Below, piece by piece: positions 23,588 through 31,371 of a stretch of DNA of 31,371 nt. Numbering within the stretch: position 1 is the stretch's first letter; every line of letters begins with the position of its first letter. The position numbers and the translations under genes are program-made. The notes beneath the pieces were generated by a model. That model had not been told where the DNA came from. It made no database searches and worked only from the letters and a program-made list of their open reading frames with translations. Source of the DNA: DATFWC01 sp045801465 (lineage in GTDB: Bacteria > Pseudomonadota > Alphaproteobacteria > Rhizobiales > Xanthobacteraceae); assembly GCA_045801465.1 (NCBI GenBank), contig JBJMSU010000144.1, forward strand, positions 1-31,371, written 5' to 3'.

Positions 23588-24724
23588 TCAGTGCAGTGGG
23601 ACAATATCGCCGCGCGCCCAACCTGCTTTCGCCTCGTTGCGGAAATCCGCGAGACGTCCCTCCCCGATGGCGGCGCGCATGCCGGCCATCAGCTCCTGAT
23701 AATAGGAGAGGTTCACCATTGTCAGCAGCATTGCGCCCAGCATCTCGTTTGCCTTGAACAAATGGTGCAGGTAGGCGCGCGAATAATCGCGCGCAGCCGG
23801 GCACGAGCTCTCGGCGTCGAGTGGGCGAGGATCGTCGGCATGGCGCGCGTTCTTGAGATTGATCGGACCGAACCGGGTGAAGGCCAGCGCATGGCGGCCG
23901 TTGCGGGTCGGCATGACGCAATCGAACATGTCGATCCCGCGCGCCACCGCCTCGAGGAGGTCGTCTGGTGTCCCGACGCCCATGAGATAGCGCGGACGGT
24001 CGGCCGGGAGCAGCGGCTCCACCTCCTCGATGATTTGCAGCATCACGGTTTGCGGCTCGCCCACGGCCAGGCCACCGATGGCATAGCCGTCGAAGCCCAT
24101 GGCGACGAGCGGACGCGCGCTGGCGCGGCGAAGCTCCACGTCGTCGCCGCCTTGCACGATTCCGAACAGCGCGCGTCCAGGCGGCGCGCATTGGAACGCC
24201 CGCTTCGAGCGCTCCCCCCAGTCGAGCGAGAGGCGCACGCCGCGCTCGATGTCGGCACGCGCGGCCGGCAGCTTCACGCATTCGTCGAGCTGCATGGCAA
24301 TATCGGCGCCGAGCAGGATCTGAATCTCGACCGCGCGCTCGGGCGTGAGCTCGTGCATCGCGCCGTCGAGGTGCGAACGAAAGGTCACGCCTTTGTCTTC
24401 GATCTTGCGGAGAGACGCGAGCGACATGACCTGGAAGCCGCCCGAGTCGGTGAGGATCGCATGCGGCCAGTTCATGAACCGGTGCAGGCCGCCGAGCGCC
24501 GCGATGCGCTCGGGCCCGGGCCGCAGCATCAGATGATACGTGTTGGCAAGGACGATATCGGCGCCTGAGGCGCGGATCTGATCCGGGTACATTCCCTTCA
24601 CGGTCGCCTGCGTGCCGCACGGCATGAAAGCGGGCGTGCGCACGGCTGCGTGCGGCGTCGCGATCTCGCCCAGGCGCGCGGCGCCATCGCTCGCCACGAG
24701 ACGGAACGAAAAACGGTGGTCCAT
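23588..24724 (-). CDS. tgt: tRNA-guanine transglycosylase with altered zinc site
   Basis: A 378-residue enzyme that swaps guanine-34 of Asp, Asn, His and Tyr tRNAs for the queuine precursor preQ1. Active-site motifs are present: ILTDSGGFQVMSL with the catalytic Asp, GIVQGG, and FDCVMPTRNGRHALAF with the nucleophile Asp. The zinc site is not. E. coli has CDCYTC and TIHNLRYYQ as ligand-bearing stretches; here the equivalents read ESSCPAA and TMVNLSYYQ, so two Cys and the His are replaced and one Cys stays. The concerted loss suggests a genuine zinc-free variant rather than damage, since all else is intact. Its ATG overlaps the queA stop by one base (TGATG), as usual for this pair. Confidence 0.96.
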   Translation of the reverse strand: MDHRFSFRLVASDGAARLGEIATPHAAVRTPAFMPCGTQATVKGMYPDQIRASGADIVLANTYHLMLRPGPERIAALGGLHRFMNWPHAILTDSGGFQVMSLASLRKIEDKGVTFRSHLDGAMHELTPERAVEIQILLGADIAMQLDECVKLPAARADIERGVRLSLDWGERSKRAFQCAPPGRALFGIVQGGDDVELRRASARPLVAMGFDGYAIGGLAVGEPQTVMLQIIEEVEPLLPADRPRYLMGVGTPDDLLEAVARGIDMFDCVMPTRNGRHALAFTRFGPINLKNARHADDPRPLDAESSCPAARDYSRAYLHHLFKANEMLGAMLLTMVNLSYYQELMAGMRAAIGEGRLADFRNEAKAGWARGDIVPLH

Positions 24725-25800
24725 CAGGCGCGCAATAGCAAACAGGCGTCGCCGTAGGAATAGAACCGGTAGCCGGAGGCGATTGCATGTGCATAGGCGC
24801 GCTGCATCACGTCCAATCCGGTGAACGCCGAGACCAGCATGAACAAGGTCGAGCGCGGCAGATGAAAATTCGTGATCATCGCGTCGACGGCACGAAAGCG
24901 ATCGCCCGGCGTGAGGAACAGCGCAGTTTCCCCGGCGAACGCGCGCAACGTCCCCTCCTGGTCCGCCGCGGTTTCGAGCAGACGCAGCGACGTCGATCCG
25001 ACGGCGACGATACGGCCGCCGGCGCGGCGGGCGGCATTGAGCGCGTCCGCCGTCTCTGTGCTGACCACGCCCGCTTCCACCTGCATGCGGTGATCGTTCG
25101 TGTCCTCCGCCTTGACCGGCAGGAATGTGCCGGGGCCGACATGCAGCGTGACCAAATGAATCCCGATGCCGCGCGCCTGCAAGCGCGCGACCAGGTCCGG
25201 CGTGAAATGCAGCGCCGCTGTGGGCGCCGCCACCGAGCCTTCCTGGCGCGCGAACATGGTCTGGTAGTCGGCGCGGTCGCGTTCGTCGGGCGGCCGGCGC
25301 GCCGCGATATAGGGCGGCAACGGCATGTCGCCGCGCTCGTCGATCGCCTGCTCGAGCACCGGCCCGTGGAAGGCGAACGCGAGCGTCACCGCGCCGTCGC
25401 TTCCCTTGTCTTCGACCGTCGCATCGAGCTGGCCGAGGAAGCAGACCTTCCCCTCCTCGCCGAAACGGACGACGTCGCCGGGGCGCAGCTTCTTGGCCGG
25501 CCGCACCAGCGCCTGCCAGCGCGAGCCGTCGAGCCGCGTGACGAGGGTTGCTTCGATGCGCGGCTCTTCGCCGCGGCCGATGCGGCGGCCGTTGAGCCGC
25601 GCCGGGATCACTTTGGTGTCGTTGAAGACGAGCGCATCGCCGGGATTGAGAAGCTCGGGCAGATCGCGAATGCCGCGATCCTCCAGTTCCGGCGTCTGGC
25701 CGGGACGCACGACCAGAAGCCGCGCCGCATCGCGCGGGCTCACCGGCCTGAGCGCAATGCGGTCCGCCGCAAGCTCGAAGTCGAATAGATCGGTGCGCAT
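24724..25800 (-). CDS. queA: S-adenosylmethionine:tRNA ribosyltransferase-isomerase
   Basis: A 358-residue enzyme that transfers the ribosyl part of SAM to preQ1 in tRNA, giving epoxyqueuosine; the step after Tgt. Conserved stretches: MRTDLFDFELAADRIALRPV, GDALVFNDTKVIPARL, HVGPGTFLPVK, and STSLRLLE with FHLPRSTLFMLVSA near the end. Full length, with no frame problems. It is translationally coupled to tgt. The upstream 160 bp is filled by palindromic repeats, so its promoter may lie among or before them. Confidence 0.97.
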   Translation of the reverse strand: MRTDLFDFELAADRIALRPVSPRDAARLLVVRPGQTPELEDRGIRDLPELLNPGDALVFNDTKVIPARLNGRRIGRGEEPRIEATLVTRLDGSRWQALVRPAKKLRPGDVVRFGEEGKVCFLGQLDATVEDKGSDGAVTLAFAFHGPVLEQAIDERGDMPLPPYIAARRPPDERDRADYQTMFARQEGSVAAPTAALHFTPDLVARLQARGIGIHLVTLHVGPGTFLPVKAEDTNDHRMQVEAGVVSTETADALNAARRAGGRIVAVGSTSLRLLETAADQEGTLRAFAGETALFLTPGDRFRAVDAMITNFHLPRSTLFMLVSAFTGLDVMQRAYAHAIASGYRFYSYGDACLLLRA

Positions 25801-25813
25801 GAGAGAGCGAACT

Positions 25814-25949
25814 GCGAATAGCGAACGGCGAATGGCGGGAGCAAGAGGTCAATCTTCGCTACTCGCCCTTCGCGCCATGCGCCTGAGGGAGCCAATAGGC
25901 GAGCAGGAGGCGAATGTTCCCTATTCGCCACTCGCCATGCGCCACTCGC
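25814..25949. repeat. Two tandem GCGAATGGCGA-type inverted repeats (copies 2 and 3)
   Basis: Unit 1 (25814-25873) begins GCGAATAGCGAACGGCGAAT and ends CTACTCGCCCTTCGC. Unit 2 (25895-25949) begins AGGCGAGCAGGAGG and ends ATTCGCCACTCGCC plus ATGCGCCACTCGC. Both match the element at 18470-18529 in arm sequence and in a purine-rich loop. They occupy the whole space between the DUF2188-like gene and queA. Confidence 0.7.
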
Positions 25950-25958
25950 GTCTTTACG

Positions 25959-26201
25959 CTAGACCCCCGAGAGCCTGGGCGGATACGGATCGCGTCCGTA
26001 GACCCATTCGGGCCGCACGTGGTTGTTCTCGCCCATGAGCACCACGTCGGCCTTCTCGCCGTGCTCGCCGAGCTTCTGCGCCGCATCGATGGCGAACAGC
26101 ATGGCCTCGTTCTTGCTCTTGTAAGGCCCGAATTCCTCGTCGTCGAATTTGATCATCCACACGTCGCCGTGCTGGACGACGAAATACCGCGCTTGAGCCA
26201 T
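25959..26201 (-). CDS. Small DUF2188-like protein
   Basis: An 80-residue protein; ATG at 26201 with GGGGGAGGCA before it. It reads YFVVQHGDVWMIKFDDEEFG, then PYKSKNEAMLFAIDAAQKLG and ends in YGRDPYPPRL. The pattern of a short strand pair followed by an Ala-rich helix is that of DUF2188 (small proteins of unknown role, often stress-linked). No membrane or export signal. The longer frame to 26444 has no family character upstream of this Met and is not used. Confidence 0.78.
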   Translation of the reverse strand: MAQARYFVVQHGDVWMIKFDDEEFGPYKSKNEAMLFAIDAAQKLGEHGEKADVVLMGENNHVRPEWVYGRDPYPPRLSGV

Positions 26202-26659
26202 TGCCTCCCCCTGTCGATCGGGGACACACCATAACATAACACAATGCGGTGCCCCATGTGACGGTTCCAAAAAAAACCGGGCAATAGAATGTTTGTGGGC
26301 GTCAATTGCTTGCTGCATCGCCGCGGATCGCGACCGTTTTTGGTGGTCCGCGACCACATCGAAGCCACCAGCCAATGTCTCACCTTCTCGACAAAGACGC
26401 GATGGTCGTTGGACCAACGCGCTGACAGATACATTGTAATACATACCCAGCCACGAGACGTTCGCTGCAATGCGAAGGAGCGGGACGAGCAGCAGAGCAG
26501 CATTGCGTCATTTACGCCGAACATATCTTGCCGTTTTTGTGGATTGCGCCGATGATGCTTTTTTCGCTTGCCGCAAGATTGCCCCGCGGACGTCAAACGG
26601 CGTTCACACCCGGCGGGTATCGAGACGACACGGCGACGCTCCCACCGCAGGAGGCCAGG
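26202..26659. other. 458-bp intergenic region, nothing recognised
   Basis: The region between two divergent small genes is less GC-rich than its surroundings and has an A7 run near 26270. Open frames here lack ribosome sites and family features. It should contain the promoters of both small genes; I see no palindrome or RNA structure that I can name. Confidence 0.4.
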
Positions 26660-26875
26660 ATGGGAACTGTCATGATCCGATGCCCGGAAACGGGACGCGA
26701 GATCGCGACTGGGTACGAAGCTGAACCGGAGCGCTTCAGCTCCATGCCGGTTTTCTTTGCCCGCTCCTATTGCCCGATCTGTCGCATCGAGCACGAATGG
26801 TTTGCTCAGCAGGCGTGGGTGTGCGAGGGAACAAGTCCGCCACCCCCACGAAGCACCGTTGCGTCCTTTTCCTGA
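26660..26875 (+). CDS. Small zinc-ribbon-like conserved protein
   Basis: A 71-residue ORF; ATG at 26660 with CAGGAGGCC just upstream. It opens MGTVMIRCPETGREIATGYE and continues ARSYCPICRIEHEWFAQQAW. One Cys in RCP-TG and the pair CPIC with a following His-Glu-Trp form a likely small metal-binding fold. I recognise this as a family common in Bradyrhizobium-like genomes with no known function. The Ser/Pro-rich tail after CEGTSPPPP is probably disordered. Confidence 0.78.
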   Translation: MGTVMIRCPETGREIATGYEAEPERFSSMPVFFARSYCPICRIEHEWFAQQAWVCEGTSPPPPRSTVASFS

Positions 26876-26886
26876 CCCGCCGCGTC

Positions 26887-26939
26887 GTCATGGCCGGACG
26901 ACCCGCGACAGCGGCGAGAGTTGTCCCCGGCCATCCACG
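26887..26939. repeat. Palindromic repeat, GGCCGG type
   Basis: ATGGCCGG (26890-26897) pairs with CCGGCCAT (26927-26934), with a long insert in the loop, and ends CCGGCCATCCACG like the units at 7683-7724 and 20685-20718. It follows the small zinc-ribbon gene and is the longest-looped member of the family here. Confidence 0.6.
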
Positions 26940-27076
26940 TCTTTGTTTGGATTCACATCCTAGTCGTGAATGCCCGGCACAAGGCGGCATAGGGCCGGGC
27001 GTGACGGGTTAGAGCCAATATTGCAGATATCAAAGCGCTGCAGAGCAGTCGCCCCGTGCTACACGCGCGGGCGACG

Positions 27077-27532
27077 TCATGCTGCTTCGGCGATCTTGGC
27101 GGAGACGATGCGGTCGGGATTGCTGACCGGCTCGCCGCGCTTGATCTTGTCCACGTTCTCCATGCCCTCGATCACCTTGCCCCACACGGTGTACTGACCG
27201 TTGAGCCATGGCGCGTCCTCGAAGCAGATGAAGAACTGGCTGTCGCCGGAATCCGGCGATTGCGAGCGCGCCATGGATACGGTGCCGCGCACGTGCGGCT
27301 CGCGCGAGAACTCGGCCTTGAGCTTCTGGCCCGAGCCGCCGGTGCCGGTGCCGGTCGGATCTCCGGTCTGCGCCATGAAGCCGTCGATCACCCGGTGAAA
27401 AACCACGCCGTCATAAAATCCTTGCCGCACCAGCTCGGTGATGCGAGCGACGTGCTGGGGGGCAAGATCGGCCCGCAGGCCGACAACCACGGTGCCCTGC
27501 GTGGTTTCGAGGACCAGTTTGTCATCACTCAT
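27077..27532 (-). CDS. Cytoplasmic cyclophilin-type peptidyl-prolyl isomerase
   Basis: A 151-residue cyclophilin that catalyses cis-trans change at X-Pro bonds. The catalytic region is FHRVIDGFMAQTGDPTGTGTGG and the core strand is GDSQFFICFED, both typical. There is no signal peptide (MSDDKLVLETTQGTVVV), so it works in the cytoplasm. ATG at 27532 overlaps the TGA of the preceding gene as ATGA. It is a paralogue of the periplasmic enzyme at 28089, forming the familiar alphaproteobacterial tandem ppi pair near coaD and queA-tgt. Confidence 0.96.
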   Translation of the reverse strand: MSDDKLVLETTQGTVVVGLRADLAPQHVARITELVRQGFYDGVVFHRVIDGFMAQTGDPTGTGTGGSGQKLKAEFSREPHVRGTVSMARSQSPDSGDSQFFICFEDAPWLNGQYTVWGKVIEGMENVDKIKRGEPVSNPDRIVSAKIAEAA

Positions 27533-28092
27533 TTTGCTTTCTCCGTTCGCAGGCCTCTGTCGTCGATGAAGCGGGTCGAGATCGGCCGGCCGGCGATCGC
27601 GCCACCCAGTCCGTTCGATAATCGAAACGGCGTGCAACGGCGCAACGCGGCGGCGATCGCATTCTGGTAAGCCGATTTGACGTCCGAGGAGAGCGAGGGC
27701 GTCGCATACGTGGTGCGCGGCTCGCCGATGATGTCTCCGGCGCGGTTGAGGCTGAACCGAACGGTGATCTGCGTTCCCGGACTGGACTGCTCCGCGGGAG
27801 GCGGAATCCAACAGGCGCGCAGCGCGGCGAACAGCGCCTGGATCGTATCGAGCGGCTGGTCCGATGCGCGCACAGCATCCGCATGGCTCTGCACCGTCAG
27901 GCGCAGACCGTCGCCAAACGGAAAGGGCAGGTCCGGCAGGCACGGTCCGTCATTGAACACGCTGCAGAACGTGGGCGTGCACGGCTGGTTGTCGAACACG
28001 CTGCAAACCGTCTGCGCCGCGCTCGGCGATACCGTCATTGCGCTCGCGGCAATCGCAAGCCCGCAGGCAAAGATGCGTATCGGTCCGCTCAC
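27529..28092 (-). CDS. Exported TonB/TolA C-terminal-like protein
   Basis: A 187-residue protein starting at GTG 28092, overlapping the upstream stop as GTGA. Signal peptide: IFACGLAIAASAMTVSPSAAQ, cut near SAA-Q. A Cys-rich insert follows (VCSVFDNQPC, TFCSVFNDGPC). The C-terminal ~90 residues, with LFAALRACWIPP, ITVRFSLNRAGDIIG and NAIAAALRRCTPF, have the pattern of the TolA/TonB C-terminal fold in rhizobial periplasmic proteins. It lies between the two cyclophilin genes with overlaps on both sides, so it is firmly in that operon. Role unknown; envelope function is inferred. Confidence 0.8.
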   Translation of the reverse strand: MSGPIRIFACGLAIAASAMTVSPSAAQTVCSVFDNQPCTPTFCSVFNDGPCLPDLPFPFGDGLRLTVQSHADAVRASDQPLDTIQALFAALRACWIPPPAEQSSPGTQITVRFSLNRAGDIIGEPRTTYATPSLSSDVKSAYQNAIAAALRRCTPFRLSNGLGGAIAGRPISTRFIDDRGLRTEKAK

Positions 28093-28643
28093 CGTGCGTC
28101 CGCCGCGACCTGCATCCGCACGATGCGGTCGGGTTCGGTGACGGCGCCGTTCTGCGCCTGCGATCCTTTTTTGATCTTGTCGACCGCCTCCATTCCGGAG
28201 ACGACCTCGCCCACCACCGTATACTGGCCGTTCAGGCTGGGAGTCTCGGCGAACATGATGAAGAACTGGCTGTTGGCGGAATTCGGGTTCTGCGCGCGCG
28301 CCATGCCGACGATCCCGCGCTTGAACGGCACGTTGGAGAACTCGGCCGGCAGATTGGGGTATTTCGAGCCGCCGGTCCCGTCGCCGCGCTGGCCGTCGCC
28401 CGTCTGCGCCATGAACCCGGGGATCACGCGATGGAACGGAACGTTGTCGTAGTACTTCTCGCGCGCGAGCGTCTTGATGCGCTCGGCATGCTGGGGCGCG
28501 AGATCCGTCCTGAGCTTGATCACGACGCGACCATGCGGCGTTTCGAGATAGATGGTGTTCTGCGGATCGAGCCCGGCCGGAACCTGCTGGGCAAGAGCCG
28601 GCGTCGCGCACAGGAATGCGATCAGAGAAAGCACGCGGATCAT
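28089..28643 (-). CDS. Periplasmic cyclophilin-type peptidyl-prolyl isomerase
   Basis: A 184-residue cyclophilin with a Sec signal peptide (MIRVLSLIAFLCATPALAQ, cut after ALA). Catalytic stretch FHRVIPGFMAQTGDGQRGDG and core NSANSQFFIMF are intact. The ATG at 28643 is chosen for the AAGGAG six bases upstream; the TTG three bases earlier is not needed. It would help fold envelope proteins. It follows coaD by 15 bp and overlaps the next gene. Confidence 0.96.
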   Translation of the reverse strand: MIRVLSLIAFLCATPALAQQVPAGLDPQNTIYLETPHGRVVIKLRTDLAPQHAERIKTLAREKYYDNVPFHRVIPGFMAQTGDGQRGDGTGGSKYPNLPAEFSNVPFKRGIVGMARAQNPNSANSQFFIMFAETPSLNGQYTVVGEVVSGMEAVDKIKKGSQAQNGAVTEPDRIVRMQVAADAR

Positions 28644-28658
28644 CAAGAGCTCCTTGGA

Positions 28659-29165
28659 TCAGCCGGCCTTGCCGGCGAATTTCCGGGTGATGCGGCGCAA
28701 GACCGGCGCCGGCACGAATGCTGACACATCGCCGCCCATCGACGCGATCTGGCGTACCAGTGTGGCGGTGATCGGGCGAACCGCGGCGGTTGCCGGCACG
28801 AACACGGTCGCGATCTCCGGCGCCATCGTCTCGTTCATCCCCGCCATCTGCATTTCGTAGTCGAGGTCGCTCCCGTCGCGCAGGCCGCGGATCAAGAGGC
28901 TTGCCCCTTCGCGCCGGGCCGTCGCCACTACCAGATCGTCGAAAACGACGAAGGCGAGCTCGCAGCCGGCTTCACGCGCAATCGGCGTACACGTCTCCTG
29001 CACCATGGCGAGCCGGTCCTCGGCCGAAAACAGCGGCGTTTTGCCGGGATGCACGCCGATCGCCAGCACCAGCCGATCGACGAGTCGGGCGGCGCGACGC
29101 ACCACGTCGAGATGACCATTGGTGACCGGATCGAACGACCCGGCATAGAGCGCGGTGCGAGGCAT
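28659..29165 (-). CDS. coaD: Phosphopantetheine adenylyltransferase
   Basis: A 168-residue enzyme of coenzyme A synthesis that joins ATP and 4'-phosphopantetheine to give dephospho-CoA. The nucleotidyltransferase motif is YAGSFDPVTNGHLDVV (T/HxGH), and the second binding motif is LLIRGLRDGSDLDYE, followed by MNETMAPEIATVF. Full family length. The ATG at 29165 has no strong ribosome site, but it begins at the conserved first strand. It heads the run coaD, ppi, TonB-like, ppi. Confidence 0.97.
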   Translation of the reverse strand: MPRTALYAGSFDPVTNGHLDVVRRAARLVDRLVLAIGVHPGKTPLFSAEDRLAMVQETCTPIAREAGCELAFVVFDDLVVATARREGASLLIRGLRDGSDLDYEMQMAGMNETMAPEIATVFVPATAAVRPITATLVRQIASMGGDVSAFVPAPVLRRITRKFAGKAG

Positions 29166-29217
29166 GGTGGCGATCTAGCCCGGCAAATGCATCGCGGCAA
29201 GGCCACTGCGCATTGGG

Positions 29218-29371
29218 CTAGTGCCCCGTTTCCGACGTTCGTGATACGCCGCAGCACCCTCTGACACGAACTTCGCAAGCAAAGAGGCACTAGAAGCCTC
29301 TGCCTCCAGTGTCGCTTCGATTTGAAGTTCCTCAACGAGCCTGCGGCAAGCGCTGTAGGAACTTGGCACTA
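29218..29371. repeat. Composite two-hairpin repeat, copy 2 (inverted)
   Basis: Reverse orientation of the element at 2002-2170: hairpin B comes first (29218-29293, CTAGTGCC...GGCACTAG, arms around CGTTCGTG / CACGAAC), then a 12-base spacer, then hairpin A (29306-29371, ATTTGAAGTTCC ... GGAACTT, ending GGCACTAG). The two copies differ by substitutions and small indels, so this one is older or less constrained. It fills the gap between divergent genes coaD and the third Bug gene. Confidence 0.82.
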
Positions 29372-29435
29372 GCGTAGCGGCCAAGCCGCGATGCATGATG
29401 CAGCTTCCGATACCGGCCCGCAGAGAAGAACAGCG

Positions 29436-30410
29436 ATGTTCAAGCCGCGCGTTCTCGTGATCACGGCGATGGCGTTCGGCATCTGGGCGAGTTCCGCGGT
29501 TTCGGTCGGGGCGCAATCCTTCCCCAGCCGGCCCATTAGGCTGATCGTGCCGTTTCCGGCCGGCGGGCCCGCCGACGTCATGGGCCGACTGATTGCCCAG
29601 GAACTCTCCACGCGGATCGGACCCACCGTGGTCGAGAACCGGCCGGGCGCCGGCAGCACGCTGGGAGCAAAGTCGGTCGCCACCGCGGACCCGGACGGTT
29701 ATACGCTGCTGCTCGGCAGTTCGGCGTCGCTGGCAATCGGCCCCGCCCTCTATCGCAACGCCGGCTATGATCCGCTTACGGGCTTCGTGCCGGTCGCGAT
29801 GGTGTCGAACGTGCCCTACGTGATGGTGTCGCGCGTCACCGCGCCGTTCACCACCATCTCGGGTCTTCTCGCCTATGCGAAAGCCAATCCCGGCAAGCTC
29901 AATTTCGGCGTCCCCAATGGAGCACCTCCGCACATGCTGGCGTTGCTGTTCCGGCAGCTGACCGGCGTGGACGTGACCGTCGTGCCCTACAAGGGTGCCG
30001 CGACCGCCATCACCGACCTGATCGGCGGCCAGATCGACGGCGGATTCGAAACTACATCGGTGATGTTCGCTCATCTGCACGAAGGCAAAGTCCGAGGGCT
30101 TGCGGTCGTCACCGAAAGACGCCTGCCGCAGCTTCCCGAGGTGCCGACCATGATCGAGAGCGGCGTGCCGGAATTGGTCGGGTCATCGTGGACCGGCATC
30201 ATGGCGCCGGCCGGCACCCCGGCGGAGATCGTGAGAACCTTGCGTTCCGCCGTGCTTGCGGCCGTCGAATCCGAGCCGATCAAGGACAAATTCGCCAAGC
30301 TCGGCGCTGAAGCGCGTCTATTGACGCAGGACGAATTCGCCCGATTCATCGCTGCCGAGGCGCAGCGGCTGGAGGCGATCGTGCGCCGCTCCGGCACCCA
30401 GGGGGAATGA
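29436..30410 (+). CDS. Bug/TctC-family periplasmic solute-binding protein (3)
   Basis: A 324-residue protein with signal peptide (VLVITAMAFGIWASSAVSVG, then AQ). Family pocket motifs: FPSRPIRLIVPFPAGGPADV, VVENRPGAGSTLG, DGYTLLLGSSASL and VVPYKGAATAITDLIGG. ATG at 29436; ribosome site weak (AGAGAAGA). Its TGA overlaps the next gene's ATG as ATGA, so the two are co-translated. Pairing of a Bug protein with a decarboxylase-like or NMT1-like protein suggests uptake and use of an aromatic or dicarboxylic acid. Confidence 0.94.
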   Translation: MFKPRVLVITAMAFGIWASSAVSVGAQSFPSRPIRLIVPFPAGGPADVMGRLIAQELSTRIGPTVVENRPGAGSTLGAKSVATADPDGYTLLLGSSASLAIGPALYRNAGYDPLTGFVPVAMVSNVPYVMVSRVTAPFTTISGLLAYAKANPGKLNFGVPNGAPPHMLALLFRQLTGVDVTVVPYKGAATAITDLIGGQIDGGFETTSVMFAHLHEGKVRGLAVVTERRLPQLPEVPTMIESGVPELVGSSWTGIMAPAGTPAEIVRTLRSAVLAAVESEPIKDKFAKLGAEARLLTQDEFARFIAAEAQRLEAIVRRSGTQGE

Positions 30411-31371
30411 AGAATGCGGCGGAGTCCCACGGTATGAGCGCCGGCAGGCTGGAATTGAGCATCGCGCTCTCGGACAATCCGAACACGCGGCCGCTGCTCG
30501 ACGGCGCCGTGCACGCGGAAGGCATCAGCCTCATCGCGACAGCGTTGCATCCTTCGGAGATGTTCTGGCGCCAATTGCGCTTCGCCGAGTTCGACGTCTC
30601 GGAGATGTCGATGTCGTCGCTGCTGATCGCGACGTCGCGCGGCCCGACCCCGTGGGTGGCGCTGCCGGTGTTCACGACGCGCGAGTTCTTCCACACCCGC
30701 ATTCTCGTGCGCGCCGATGCCGCGATCTCAGCCCCCGCCGATTTGCGCGGAAAGCGCGTCGGCGTCCCGGAATATCAGCAGACGGCCGCGATCTGGGGTC
30801 GCGGCGTGCTGCAGCACGAGTTCGGCGTGCACGCCAAAGAGATCGAGTGGTTTATGGAACGTCCCCCGGACCGAAGCCATGGCGGGGCGACGGGATTTAG
30901 TCCGCCGCCGGGCGTGCGGCTCAATCACATCCCGCCGACGACCAACATCGGCGAGATGCTCGTCCGCGGTGAGCTCGATGCGACGCTGCTCTATCTCACC
31001 CACCGCAACCTGGTCGACCGCAGCAGGCTCGATCTGTCCCGCGATCCACGCATCCGCCCGCTGTTTGTCGACCGCGGGGCCGAAGCGCGGCGCTACTACG
31101 CCAAGACCGGCCTGTATCAGATCAACCACACGGTCGTCGTGCGGCGCACGCTGGTCGAGCGCCATCCCTGGATTGCCCTCAACCTGTTCTCCGCCTTCAT
31201 GGCGGCGAAGAATGCCGGGGTCGACGCCGGCAACGCCTACCTCGCTCCGTTCTTCTCGGTCGGGGCTCTTGGCGACGACATCAAGCGCGCGCTCGCCGGT
31301 GATCCCATGGCCTATGGCGTGAAGGCTGCGCGCCCCGTGCTCGAGACCATCGCGCAATACGTCCACGAGCA
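30407..31371 (+). CDS. Solute-binding / 4,5-dihydroxyphthalate decarboxylase-like protein (3' end outside window)
   Basis: The frame begins at ATG 30407 (overlapping the Bug stop) or ATG 30434 and stays open to the window edge, 321 codons. It starts LELSIALSDNPNTRPLLDGA and continues EGISLIATALHPSEMFWRQL, then FDVSEMSMSSLLIA, VALPVFTTREFFHT and LRGKRVGVPEYQQTAAIWGR. These are the features of the family annotated as 4,5-dihydroxyphthalate decarboxylase (Pht5-like) or as ABC/NMT1 substrate-binding proteins; the fold is periplasmic-binding-protein-like. No signal peptide is seen, which favours a cytoplasmic enzyme. Substrate unknown. Confidence 0.85.
   Translation, partial: MKNAAESHGMSAGRLELSIALSDNPNTRPLLDGAVHAEGISLIATALHPSEMFWRQLRFAEFDVSEMSMSSLLIATSRGPTPWVALPVFTTREFFHTRILVRADAAISAPADLRGKRVGVPEYQQTAAIWGRGVLQHEFGVHAKEIEWFMERPPDRSHGGATGFSPPPGVRLNHIPPTTNIGEMLVRGELDATLLYLTHRNLVDRSRLDLSRDPRIRPLFVDRGAEARRYYAKTGLYQINHTVVVRRTLVERHPWIALNLFSAFMAAKNAGVDAGNAYLAPFFSVGALGDDIKRALAGDPMAYGVKAARPVLETIAQYVHE

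Overview
The window is high-GC DNA from an alphaproteobacterium, most likely Hyphomicrobiales close to Bradyrhizobium or Xanthobacteraceae. This assignment is inferred from codon bias, palindromic intergenic repeats typical of that group, abundant Bug/TTT solute-binding proteins, IorAB-type molybdenum hydroxylases, and a coaD/cyclophilin/queA/tgt block. No rRNA, tRNA, CRISPR array or complete insertion sequence was seen.

Layout. (1) 1-607: 3' end of a cytochrome P450. (2) 838-9845: an accessory island. It holds an HExxH metalloprotease resembling the M91/NleD effector family, a composite palindromic repeat, a large unrecognised gene, a type I exporter (HlyD-like adaptor plus a C39-peptidase ABC transporter joined by an ATGA overlap), two tiny ORFs with double-glycine-type leaders, a zinc-ribbon-like small protein, a papain-like (AvrRpt2/C70-like) protease and a Tat-exported alpha/beta hydrolase. 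(3) 10103-14195: a protein made of two near-identical 60-residue units, a methyltransferase, an MFS permease, a coiled-coil protein and a frameshifted small secreted protein. (4) 14452-23497: a catabolic region with two molybdopterin/2Fe-2S hydroxylase pairs around a flavin monooxygenase and two periplasmic Bug proteins. (5) 23588-29165: housekeeping genes on the minus strand (coaD, two cyclophilins, a TonB/TolA-like protein, queA, tgt) with two small conserved genes between. (6) 29436-31371: a third Bug protein overlapping a truncated solute-binding or decarboxylase-like gene.

Most notable is the bacteriocin-like locus at 3783-7662. The exporter is followed by two short peptides with matching leaders (LREDEVD / LRDDEVD, then GA or GG). 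The core of the second, LVVIAIIAVLIGMLLPAVQ plus three residues, is nearly identical to the N-terminal transmembrane helix of planctomycete DUF1559/type II pseudopilin-like proteins. It looks like a pilin helix attached to a bacteriocin export leader. The exporter's peptidase domain keeps Cys, His and Asp but has Ala where the oxyanion-hole Gln normally sits. An 18-bp palindrome, CTGTTCCC-N2-GGGAACAG, lies about 95-100 bp before both the metalloprotease gene and the unrecognised gene, the second copy also lying in the divergent gap before the exporter. This suggests one regulator for the island.

Other points: a two-hairpin element bounded by CTAG-like ends occurs at 2002-2170 and again, inverted, at 29218-29371. 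Tgt lacks three of the four residues that bind zinc in known homologues. One Mo-hydroxylase large subunit has Gln where the family's catalytic Glu is expected.
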